Assembly: GCF_004795895.1 (NCBI RefSeq)
Contig: NZ_CP039250.1
Span: 1,984,001-2,048,000 of the forward strand
Source of the DNA: Sphingopyxis sp. PAMC25046
Lineage (GTDB): Bacteria > Pseudomonadota > Alphaproteobacteria > Sphingomonadales > Sphingomonadaceae
Length of the DNA: 64,000 bases
Direction of reading: 5' to 3'
Of this stretch, positions 1 to 10,200 are shown one piece after another; position 1 is the stretch's first letter; each line of letters opens with the position of its first letter. The translations under genes and the position numbers were made by a program. The notes beneath the pieces are model-generated. The model saw only the letters and a program-made list of their open reading frames with translations. It had not been told where the DNA came from and searched no databases.

Positions 1-1896
<1,896 letters not shown>

Positions 1897-1900
<4 letters not shown>

Positions 1901-3180
1901 CGGATTGTCTCCATATTGGCAAGCAGGGGCGCGTGGCGGCCCAAAAGCCGGTCGAGCCGCACGCCGAGCAAATGAAAGCGCCTGAGCAGCTCGACCCGCC
2001 GCGATTGCGCTTCGTTGGTCGCCGCTTGCGCCTGCGCATATTCCAGGAAGGTGAAGGCGGTGCCGCCGCGTGCGAGACCGTCGCGGATCAGCCGGACCGC
2101 GCGGTTGGCGCTCGGGAGCACGTCGGCGTCGATCCGCTTGATTTCGGTTGCGATCAGGCGCCGGTCGGCAACGATTCTGTCGATCTCGCGCTCGATCTCG
2201 ACCCGCGCTACGGCGATATCCGCCTCAACAGCGCGCTGATCGGCTCGAGCCCGAGCGACATTGCCTCGATTCGCGGATTTGGTCCCGAGCGGGATCGATC
2301 CTCCGACCATGATCGCAAGGTCGTTGCCGTCCCCGAAATGGCGGAGACCGACGCGCCCGCTGGGATCGGCGATATTGCCGGTCTCGGCGAGCTTTGCCTT
2401 TGCCTCGGCCGCATTGAGTTCGGCAGCAAGCACGGCAATATCGACCGACTCGCCGCGGGGAGGCGCTGCGACATCGAACACGAGCAAGGCGGCCGGATCG
2501 AGCTTGAAATCACCGTTGCCGCCCCACCATGCGGCGAGGTTCGCCCGCGCAATCCGGGCATTCTCTCGCGCCTGGTCGACGGCGATCTCTGCTTGGGCGA
2601 CATTGGTGCGGGCACGCTCGGCCGCGAACCAGGGATCGAGTGCGCTGGTGACCCGTTTTACCACCTCCAGTTCAACGCGTTTCATGTCGGCAAGGCGGGA
2701 TTCCGCGACCGGAACCGTCGCTTCCGCGGCAAGCGCCTCGACCCAGGCCGCCTGCACGCGAGCGAGACGGTCGAGCAGGCGAACCCGGTTCTGCGCGCCG
2801 ACGACGGCCGCGTCGGCGCGCGCGGCACCGATACGCGCCTCGCGCTTGCCGCCGCGCTCCCATGTCCGCTCATACCAGCCGGTAGTCTGCGGTTGTTTCA
2901 GCGGCGAATAGGGGCCGGTGCCCGCGAAATCCTCGAGGTCGATTCCGACCACGTCGCGCGGCCTGACATCCGCCTGCAGGATGGCGGCATCTGCGGCCTC
3001 GAGGCGGGCGATGCTGGCGGTCAGGGCGGGATCGCTCGTCGCAACCCGCGACAGCGCTTCTTCCAGACCTAAATTTTGTGCCCAAACAGGCTGCACTGTG
3101 GCAGCCAGCAGGACGCCGCCGCAGAGCATGGCCCTGCGGATAGCGTGCGCGCCGGAGCGCGCTCGAGATTGGGAAAACAT
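1897..3180 (-). CDS. czcC: TolC-family outer-membrane efflux channel, CzcC-like
   Basis: Outer-membrane factor of the metal RND system. About 427 residues from the chosen ATG. An in-frame GTG 13 codons upstream (3219) is possible, but the ATG sits directly before a basic stretch and a signal peptide ending near PVWAQ. The body shows the heptad-like alanine and arginine rich repeats of the TolC helical barrel, with internal duplication: blocks containing LEEALSRV and LAAELNAAEAKAKLAETG each mark the start of a helical pair. It overlaps the adaptor gene by 4 bases downstream. Family assignment is secure; the exact substrate is not. Confidence 0.85.
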
Positions 3181-3238
3181 GTGATAAAAGCCTCGCTGAA
3201 TGGCGTGGAAACCTCCCACGCCTACGAGGCGCAGGAAC

Positions 3239-3709
3239 TCAAGCGGTCAGCGAGTGGGGTCGGGGAGGGCGCTCGGGGCCAATGGATCTGCGGCCCGCCA
3301 TTTGCCTGTCGTTGCCAATCCCGCGCAGACTTCCGATCGGCGCAATGCCGGAGGCTGTCACGGCGTTGGGAACAAGCAAGCCAGGTCCTGTGTCGCCGTG
3401 GTGGTGGTGCCCGACGGCGAGATGATCGCCGGGCGTGCCTTCGTCATCCGCCGGCGCATTGTCGTGATGGTCCGCATGCTCGGCGAGGCTATCATGCACC
3501 GTGTCGACCGGGAAATCGGCTAACTCCCCATGCTCGTGCGAGATCATGAATACCGGGCTGTGCTGGATCTGATCGGCAGCTTTGGCGGGTGCAGTCGCCG
3601 CATAGAACAGCATCAGAGCGACACACAGCGTGCCGATCAGACGGTCAAAGCGGGAAGAAACGGAGGTGAGCACGAAGCTGCGTTTAATTCGCAGTATTTC
3701 GGTTGGCAA
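3239..3709 (-). CDS. Small histidine-rich exported protein ahead of the czc genes
   Basis: Function unknown. The reading frame opens with TTG at 3709; GTG at 3673 is another possible start. A hydrophobic segment (LIGTLCVALMLFYAATA) followed by PAKAADQ looks like a signal peptide. The mature part is rich in His and Asp (SHEHGELADF, EHADHHDNAPADD, GHHHHGDTG), as expected for a periplasmic metal-binding protein. It lies first in the czc transcription unit, about 60 bases upstream of czcC. Small His-rich proteins in this position (CzcI-like) are known in other metal efflux operons; calling it one here is inference. The tail after about residue 120 is low complexity. Confidence 0.55.
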   Translation of the reverse strand: MPTEILRIKRSFVLTSVSSRFDRLIGTLCVALMLFYAATAPAKAADQIQHSPVFMISHEHGELADFPVDTVHDSLAEHADHHDNAPADDEGTPGDHLAVGHHHHGDTGPGLLVPNAVTASGIAPIGSLRGIGNDRQMAGRRSIGPERPPRPHSLTA

Positions 3710-3770
3710 GCCGAATGGGCCCCCGGTTCCTCCACAAGGCTGAAAGCGGGTGCTTTTTTATAAGAAAGTA

Positions 3771-3815
3771 TGGTGGACGCACTAGGGCTCGAACCTAGGA
3801 CCCGCTGATTAAGAG
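3771..3815 (-). other. attL: attL: 3' tRNA-Lys(CTT) remnant at the ICE boundary
   Basis: On the minus strand this is the 3' part of a tRNA: anticodon loop CTCTTAA and the 3' side of its stem, variable region, T-arm GGTTCGAGCCC, acceptor half TGCGTCC and an encoded CCA (3771-3773). Upstream of the anticodon loop the D-arm and the 5' side of the anticodon stem are missing, so it is not a working gene. Orientation fits an element inserted at the 3' end of tRNA-Lys: displaced end on the chromosomal side, integrase 130 bases inside, and the intact gene expected at the far right end beyond the window. Confidence 0.75.
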
Positions 3816-3888
3816 CTGAAATCAGAGGGTCCTTACGCTTCCGCATGCGTCCAAAAACGGCAGAAATCTGCAATTCATAGTCCGTAAT

Positions 3889-3903
3889 GTTCTTGAAATG
3901 TTC
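3889..3903 (+). promoter_or_regulatory. SOS (LexA) box upstream of the integrase, overlapping a -35
   Basis: Perfect alphaproteobacterial LexA motif GTTC-N7-GTTC. A -35-like TTGAAA (3893-3898) lies inside the box, followed after 17 bases by TACAAA (3916-3921) as -10, so bound LexA would directly block polymerase at the integrase promoter. Motif identity is seen directly; LexA binding is inferred. Confidence 0.75.
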
Positions 3904-3923
3904 GCCAGTATCCACTACAAAAA

Positions 3924-3938
3924 GCTACCTAAGGTAGC
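3924..3938 (+). promoter_or_regulatory. Perfect palindrome at the integrase transcription start/RBS
   Basis: GCTACCT-A-AGGTAGC, 7-base arms around one central base, lies just after the predicted -10 and 8 bases before the integrase ATG. It could be an operator or an mRNA hairpin that masks the ribosome site. No experimental parallel is known to me. Confidence 0.5.
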
Positions 3939-3946
3939 AGGATCAT

Positions 3947-5221
3947 ATGGCGAACAAAGTTGGTTTGACAGATGCCCGGATCGCAGGATTGAAAGCGCCT
4001 GCAAGCGGGCAAATTGAGGTCGCTGATGGCATCGTGACCGGCCTGCGGCTCCGAATGGGAGCGAGCGGCACCAAGACTTATATCTTGCGTAAGCGCGTTC
4101 AAGGTAAATGGTTGAACGTGACTATCGGGCGGCATGGCCCGAATTTCACTCTCGCACACGCCCGTCGGAAGGCGCGGGACCTGCTCGTCGACGTTGAGCA
4201 AGGCAAAAGTATCGCCAGAAAGCCGGGAGCTAAAAGGAAGGGATCGAAGGGTGTCGGCACCGTCGCCGAACTATACGAGACATACCTGGCTCAACAGATC
4301 GTCGGCAAAAAGAGGAGCGCGAATGAGTTCGACCGGGTTTTCCGCAAGTACATCGAACCTGAGCTAGGCGCCCGCCTCGCCGATTCGATCACCCGAAGCG
4401 ACGTCAGCCGTTTCGTAGAGAAGATCGCATTTGAGCGGGGCAAGGAAACCCTGACGATGGCTCGCATCGTTTATCGGCACCTTTCGACGTTTTACTCATG
4501 GGCGCTCACCAGACTTGAACATCTGCCAGCCAATCCGTGCCGGGACGCATGGCGCCCAAAACGGAGCGAGCCTCGCGACCGGGTGCTCAGCGATCGAGAG
4601 GTCGCTGCACTGTGGCAAGCCGCCGTCGAGGATGGCTATCCGTTTGGCCATCTTGTGCAGATGTTAATTCTCACAGCCCAGCGCCGGGGAGAGGTGCTCG
4701 ACGCCACTTGCGACGAGTTCGACTTCAAGGGGAAAGTTTGGACTGTACCAGGAGATAGAGCGAAAAACGGCAAGGCAAATGTGGTGCCTTTATCCGCGCA
4801 GGCCCTCGAGGTCGTCACCGACACCTTCGCGGCCGCTGGGATCGCGCCTGAAGATGCTCACAAGCAATCCCAAATTCTACTGGCATCCAAGGTCACCAGC
4901 ACAAACAGTGTCAGTGGGCTGTCAAAGGCCTGGAAGCGGATAAGGGCAAGTGTGGACGAGAAACTCGGCTATGAAGCCGCTCATTTCACCATGCATGACA
5001 TTCGCCGGACGGTGGCGACCGGACTGCAGAGGATTGGAATACCACTGGTCGTTTCAGAGGCCGTTCTCAATCATCAGTCCGGCTCGGCAATGGCTGGTGT
5101 CGCCGGGGTCTATCATCGGCATCAGTACACGAATGAAAAACGCGAAGCTCTCGCGCTGTGGGGCAAGGAGGTTCTAATGCTCGTCGCGAAGTATCCGCCG
5201 CAGGACAGTCAGGAAGAATGA
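3947..5221 (+). CDS. int: Tyrosine integrase, P4/DUF4102 type
   Basis: Site-specific recombinase that integrates and excises the element at the tRNA-Lys gene. It is 424 residues, normal for the P4-type family. The N-terminal DUF4102 arm-binding domain (about 1-95; GLRLRMGASGTKTYILRKR) is followed by a SAM-like core-binding domain (about 105-200) and the catalytic domain. Catalytic residues visible: Arg in TAQRRGEV (246/247), Lys in RAKNGK (about 273-276), His350 and Arg353 in HDIRRT, His376 in LNHQ, and Tyr389 in VYHRHQY. It lies next to the tRNA remnant and points into the element, the usual arrangement. The upstream region holds an SOS box and a palindrome, so expression is probably damage-inducible. 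No excisionase gene was recognised nearby. Confidence 0.93.
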   Translation: MANKVGLTDARIAGLKAPASGQIEVADGIVTGLRLRMGASGTKTYILRKRVQGKWLNVTIGRHGPNFTLAHARRKARDLLVDVEQGKSIARKPGAKRKGSKGVGTVAELYETYLAQQIVGKKRSANEFDRVFRKYIEPELGARLADSITRSDVSRFVEKIAFERGKETLTMARIVYRHLSTFYSWALTRLEHLPANPCRDAWRPKRSEPRDRVLSDREVAALWQAAVEDGYPFGHLVQMLILTAQRRGEVLDATCDEFDFKGKVWTVPGDRAKNGKANVVPLSAQALEVVTDTFAAAGIAPEDAHKQSQILLASKVTSTNSVSGLSKAWKRIRASVDEKLGYEAAHFTMHDIRRTVATGLQRIGIPLVVSEAVLNHQSGSAMAGVAGVYHRHQYTNEKREALALWGKEVLMLVAKYPPQDSQEE

Positions 5222-5397
5222 CTCTCCACCCCGAGCCAGTCGGCGCGTATCCGATCCATGCCCGCGACAACGCCATCAACGGTCACTGTAGATCCGATGA
5301 AGTCCTCACCGACATCATCGCCTTCGATAATCCAGACATCGTCAGCAGCAGTAGTCAGGATCATTCCGCGCCTGCCATGGCTTAATGTCCCCGACAA
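5209..5397 (-). CDS. DUF5818-like small protein
   Basis: 62-residue soluble protein of unknown function. The pattern (GMILTTAADDVWIIEGD, then STVTVDGVVAGMDRIRADWLG) resembles the small DUF5818 beta-barrel-like family seen in sphingomonads: a Gly-rich strand, a Trp-containing strand, then V-x-V-G and a D-R-I-x-A-D-W ending. A second protein with the same pattern is encoded at 32464-32772. The gene converges with and overlaps the integrase end by 13 bases, which supports it as a small independent gene but makes regulation from the integrase strand likely. Assignment is from recollection of the family pattern. Confidence 0.55.
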   Translation of the reverse strand: MSGTLSHGRRGMILTTAADDVWIIEGDDVGEDFIGSTVTVDGVVAGMDRIRADWLGVESHSS

Positions 5398-5430
5398 ACG
5401 TATTCGACCCGCACTTACAATGCCCCCCGC

Positions 5431-6090
5431 TCAAAAACGCCAATGGCGCAGCACTTCACGCACATAGGCCGGCGTCTCGCCATTGCGTGGAATACCGCCG
5501 GCGCGTTCGACGGCACCGGGACCTGCATTGTAGGCGGCAAGGGCCAGATGAACTACCCCGAACTTGTCGAGCATCTGGCGTAGATATTTGGCCGCACCGA
5601 AAATGTTCGCCATCGGATCGAAGCGATTTGAAACGCCAAGGTCCCGCGCGGTCCCCGGCATCAGCTGACCCAGACCGGCGGCGCCAGCCTTGCTGATCGC
5701 CAAAGGATTATACCGCGATTCCGTCCAGACAAGAGCGTCGAGTAGACCGCTTGGCAGCGAGTATTGAACCTCAGCTGCGTAAACATGAGGAAGGTAGCTT
5801 GCCCGTCGAAAGCCGGATGGCGCGCTGCCCTGGGGCTTTGGATATCGATAGGGCAGATAGGTTCGACCCGCATCGATAGCCGACGGCTCGGACGAGCCCG
5901 CTGGAGGCGTTCTCCAAATGCCGTGTTCGACGAGACGAAAGCCATCGGTTCCTTCTGCAACGCGGAAGCCGTCGGTTGTCAACTCCGAGGCAAAGGTCAT
6001 CTGAGTGGCTTCCAGCTCCTGCGCGTGAGCGGGGAGGACGAACCCAAGTCCTGCCGTTGCCACTGCGGCTACTGCCGATTTCAGTCTCAT
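5431..6090 (-). CDS. Exported lytic transglycosylase (SLT domain), conjugation-type
   Basis: Peptidoglycan-cleaving enzyme of the VirB1/SLT family, expected to open local gaps in murein for the mating apparatus. It is 219 residues from ATG 6090, which has an AGGA ribosome site; an ATG 16 codons further up is less likely because the signal peptide ([10 protein letters not shown]...LPAHAQ) begins at 6090. The SLT domain fills the C-terminal 120 residues: catalytic Glu in [27 protein letters not shown], and AYNAGPGAV further on. The N-terminal third is a Pro-rich linker. It is transcribed away from the toprim gene, with an SOS box between them. Confidence 0.88.
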   Translation of the reverse strand: MRLKSAVAAVATAGLGFVLPAHAQELEATQMTFASELTTDGFRVAEGTDGFRLVEHGIWRTPPAGSSEPSAIDAGRTYLPYRYPKPQGSAPSGFRRASYLPHVYAAEVQYSLPSGLLDALVWTESRYNPLAISKAGAAGLGQLMPGTARDLGVSNRFDPMANIFGAAKYLRQMLDKFGVVHLALAAYNAGPGAVERAGGIPRNGETPAYVREVLRHWRF

Positions 6091-6121
6091 TCCCGAATCC
6101 TTTTGTGGTCGAATCGGGAGA

Positions 6122-6136
6122 GAACATATATAGAAC
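6122..6136. promoter_or_regulatory. SOS (LexA) box between divergent transglycosylase and toprim genes
   Basis: GAAC-N7-GAAC (GTTC-N7-GTTC on the other strand), a perfect match to the alphaproteobacterial LexA motif, with TATATA in the spacer. It lies 32 bases upstream of the transglycosylase start and upstream of both candidate toprim starts, so it may control both. Confidence 0.7.
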
Positions 6137-6217
6137 ATATGATGTAGGAAAATGAAACGTCAGCGACGCAGAGCGGAGGCTGCGCGGGTGGAGGCACGTT
6201 ACGATGGAGATGCCCCC

Positions 6218-7126
6218 ATGCACCAACACCGATCATCCGGATTCCAAGGTCTGCAACTGGAAAACCGCGCGCGCAAGATAGTCGAGCAGCTGGGCGGTGC
6301 CTGGTCGCGTTCGCGCGGAATGTGCTGCTGCCCGGCCCACGACGACCGCACTCCTTCACTAAGCATCACACTCGGAAAGCGCGCAATCCTTGTTCATTGC
6401 TTTGCCGGCTGCACGAACGATGCGGTGATAGAAGCGATGGCCGGGCTCGGAATACGAATTGCGGACCTGTCCGATGGCACGAGTGGTCCGATCGTGGCCG
6501 AACCGCGCGAGGAAGTCGCCAATCGGAATGCGCTGAGGCTCTGGCGTGAGGCGTCGACCATCGCTGGCAGCCCCGCCGAGAAGTACCTCGTGTCCAGAGG
6601 CATCACGATTTCTTCGCCGGAACTGCGTTTCCACCCGCGTATGCCGCTGGGGCCAAAGGGTGCTGTCCGGTTTCTACCCGCGATGGTGGCGGCCGTGCGC
6701 AATGATGCCGGAATTCTGGCGCTGCACCGCTCCTTCCTTGACCTCGACAAAACCAGCTTGGCTTCTTTCGATCAGCCCAGGCGTGCGTTGGGCAGCCCCG
6801 GTTCTGGGGCGGTGCGTTTCGCGTACCCGAATGGGGGACGCCTTGGCCTCGCAGAGGGAAACGAAACGGCCCTCTCAGCGATGCAAATGTTCAAGGTTCC
6901 CTGCTGGGCGACGCTAGGAAACGAACGCTTCGGCTTGGCCACAATCCCGGAATCGGTGCGGCGGCTGTTTCTCTTTGTCGATAATGATGCGGGTGGGCGC
7001 CTTGCTGAAGAACGTGCGCGAGAGGCCTACGCTTGCGAAGGGCGGCTGATTGTCACCAGGCGTCCGGAGCTAACCGGCGACGACTGGAATGATGTGCTCA
7101 TGCGCTCAGTCCGAGCTACGGTCTGA
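6218..7126 (+). CDS. Toprim-domain primase-like protein with CHC2-type zinc finger
   Basis: Likely a DNA primase or toprim nuclease-related protein used during conjugative replication or establishment. About 302 residues from the chosen ATG, which has a GGAG site upstream; an ATG at 6152 would add 22 basic residues. A zinc-ribbon-like start (CCCPAHDDRTPSLSI ... VHCFAGCTNDAV) is typical of phage and plasmid primases. The central region resembles DUF7146. The C-terminal toprim shows LAEGNETALSAM (catalytic Glu) and LFLFVDNDAGG (DxD-like), ending in GDDWNDVL. No helicase domain is fused. It is the first gene of a unit with the giant methylase-helicase about 100 bases downstream. Confidence 0.82.
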   Translation: MHQHRSSGFQGLQLENRARKIVEQLGGAWSRSRGMCCCPAHDDRTPSLSITLGKRAILVHCFAGCTNDAVIEAMAGLGIRIADLSDGTSGPIVAEPREEVANRNALRLWREASTIAGSPAEKYLVSRGITISSPELRFHPRMPLGPKGAVRFLPAMVAAVRNDAGILALHRSFLDLDKTSLASFDQPRRALGSPGSGAVRFAYPNGGRLGLAEGNETALSAMQMFKVPCWATLGNERFGLATIPESVRRLFLFVDNDAGGRLAEERAREAYACEGRLIVTRRPELTGDDWNDVLMRSVRATV

Positions 7127-7134
7127 ATGCCGGT

Positions 7135-7170
7135 GAGAGGAAAGCGGGCTTGGGGCCTTGTGAGGCCCCA
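7135..7170 (+). promoter_or_regulatory. Structured leader ahead of the methylase-helicase gene
   Basis: Contains the motif GAGAGGAAAGCGGGCTTG (7135-7152), which recurs with 16 of 18 matches ahead of parB at 18052-18069. It runs into a hairpin with arms TGGGGCC (7151-7157) and GGCCCCA (7164-7170) and loop TTGTGA. There is no T-run, so this is not a classical terminator. It may be a leader element for protein or RNA regulation. Confidence 0.4.
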
Positions 7171-7229
7171 GGGCGGATCCATCCGAACGGACACCCGGAC
7201 AAACCCAGGGCCTCTACAGGAGGTCTCTC

Positions 7230-10200
7230 ATGTCACACGCAAATACCGCTTTCGCATTCTCCGATCCCGCCGAGCCGCAAGTGTTGGCAGCGGCGAGGGC
7301 GCTGGCCGCGCGGCTCGCTACAGATCAAGCAATTTCACGGCTCACTGTGAATGCAACAATGGCCGATCACTTCGGCGGTAGCGACGCCGAAGGACGCTGG
7401 TCCGTACGCGATGCCCATGCCGCACTTGAATTGGCGCAGGTGTTGTTCCTGGCGCAGGCAACTGAATTCTCACCTGCAATGTCTTCCAGCTTCGCCGATG
7501 AGGCATTCACGCACCTCGAACGTCTGGTCCCGACCCAGTCCAACCGGAGCGATGAGCAGATCGAGTGGCAACAATTCGCGACGCCGCCCCGTCTGGCCTG
7601 GATGGCAGCAAAGGCATGCGCGATTTCTGCCGCTGAACTGGTTCTCGAGCCGTCGGCCGGGACCGGGATGCTGGGCGTATGGGCAGCAAAGGCAACTGCG
7701 CGTCTTGCTCTCAACGAGATTTCGCCGCTGCGCCGCGAATGCCTGGGCGTTGTGTTTCCGGAGGCGACAGTCACGGGATTTGACGGGGAACTGATCGACG
7801 AACTTCTCACGCCCGACGTGGGTCCGAGCGTGGTGCTGATGAACCCGCCCTATTCACACGGTATCGAGAGGGGCCACGATAGTCGCACTGGCGACCGGCA
7901 CTTACGTTCTGCCTGGAAGCGCCTTATGCCCGGTGGCCGCCTGGTCGCAGTGATGCCCGAATGGTTCGAGCTTCCGAAGTTCCTTGCCGGGATCGCTGGT
8001 CCCCTCTCGTTGCGCCTCAACGCGTCGATCGAGCGCGGTTTCATCAAGCAGGGCACCTCAATCTCAACCCGGCTCCTGATTCTCGACAAGGCTGAGGATG
8101 GTACCAGCCCGATCATCGCCCAGCCAGCAAACTTTGCCGAGCTTCATCTGCTGATCGATATGCTCCCTGACCGGGTAAGCCTGCCCGCGGAACCCAGCAT
8201 CGGCATCAAGCCAGCATTGCCGCTTCGACTGGTTGCGAACAGGACGAAACCAGTTCCACTTAAGGTCCATCCAACCGTTGCGGCGCCGTCGATCCTGCCG
8301 CTTGATTTTACTCCGCTCGAAGCACCTGCGCCGATCGAAAGCCAGGTTGGGCATTATTTGCCCTACCGGCCGAGCCGGATCTCAATTGCAGATGCTGTCC
8401 CGCATCCGACCCCCCTGGTCGAATCCGTTGCGATGGGTTCGATAACCGCACCCGTGCCCGAAGTGGTGCCTCAGCTTCCGTCGAGCCTCATTACTGGAGG
8501 CGCCTTATCCGCTGCGCAGGCCGAGACCCTGATCTATGCCGCAAGCGCGCATGCCCGCGATCTGCCGGGACGGTTTGAGCCCGACGACAAGGGCTGCGCC
8601 TTGAAGGCGAGCGCCGAGGGGCACGCCTACCGCATGGGCTACTTTCTTGGTGACGGAACTGGCGCAGGTAAAGGCAGACAAGTCGCATCTGTCATCCTCG
8701 ACCGGTGGGTGAGGGGTGAACGGCGCCACATCTGGATTTCCAAGAACGAAGCTTTGCTCGAAGATGCCCGCCGCGACTGGAGCGCGCTCGGCGGCCTTCC
8801 CATCGACGTCCAGCCCCTTGGCCAATGGAAGCTCGGTGTCCCGATAGGGATGCGCGAGGGCATACTCTTCGTGACTTATCCGACACTCCGTTCGGGCCGC
8901 AGCGATGCGACCCGGCTCGATCAGATTCTCGAATGGGCAGGGGAGGACTTCGGCGGGCTCATCGTCTTCGACGAAGCCCATGCGATGGCCAACGCCGCAG
9001 GCGGGGAGGGCTCACGTGGTAAGGTCAAGGGATCGGAGCAGGGCATTGCCGGTGTTCGCATCCAGAATCTGCTGCCGCGCGCCCGCGTGCTCTACGCTTC
9101 GGCGACCGGGGCATCCGACGTCAATAATCTCGCCTATGCCACCCGTCTTGGCCTTTGGGGTCCCGAGACGGCTTTTGCCAATCGCGAAGCCTTCGTCGCA
9201 GATATCCGCGATGGCGGTATCGCTGCAATGGAACTGGTCGCGCGCGATCTGAAGTCACTGGGGTTGTATGCGGCGAGGGCCCTTTCATTCGCCGGAGTTG
9301 AGTACGAGATTCTCGAGCATTGCCTGACCCCCGACCAGGTAGCGGTTTATGACGCCTATGCAGACGCCTGGGCAATCATTCATGCCAACCTGCGCGAAGC
9401 TCTCGAGGCAACGCGGATCGTCGACACTGACAGTGGCGAGACACTCAATTCAGGTGCCAAATCGGCTGCGTTTTCGGTGTTTGAAGGCACCAAGCAGCGC
9501 TTCTTCGCGCAGCTCCTTCTATCCATGAAGCTGCCGAGCCTGCTGCCTGCGATTGATACGGCACTTGCCGACGGCAACGCTGTTGTAGTGCAACTTGTCT
9601 CGACCGCCGAAGCCATGCTCAACCGCCGCCTCGCTGATCTCTCCGATGCGGAACGTCAAGCACTCGAAATCGATCTCTCTCCCCGCGAATACGTGGTCGA
9701 TTACCTCACCAAAAGCTTCCCGGTTCGGTTGATGGCCGTGTTTACGGACGAGAATGGCAATGCCCGGTCCGAACCGATGAGTGATGATAACGGTGCCCCT
9801 GTTCTCTGTCGTTCGGCGCTTGCCGCGCGCGATAGCATGATCGAGAAGCTCTGTGCCTTGCCGCCGATCGCGACGGCGCTCGATGCGATCATCGAACGGT
9901 TCGGTGTCGATCAGGTCGCCGAAGTCACCGGCCGTACCCGCCGCCTGATCGTCGGGCGCGATGGACGCCAGGTGCTCCAGTCGCGCTCTCCGCGCGCCAA
10001 TGTCGCCGAAACGCGAGATTTTATGGACGGGACAAAGCGGATTCTGGTTTTCTCCGATGCCGGTGGCACCGGCCGCAGTTATCATGCCGACCTTGCGGCA
10101 AAGAACCAGATGCGCCGGGTCCACTTCCTGCTTGAGCCGGGCTGGCGGGCCGATGCCGCAATTCAGGGCCTTGGCCGTACCAACCGCACCAATCAGGCGT

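Noticed and set aside
3771..3852. Intact tRNA gene
   Set aside because: Acceptor and T arms are fine, but no D-arm and no proper 5-bp anticodon stem with 7-base loop.
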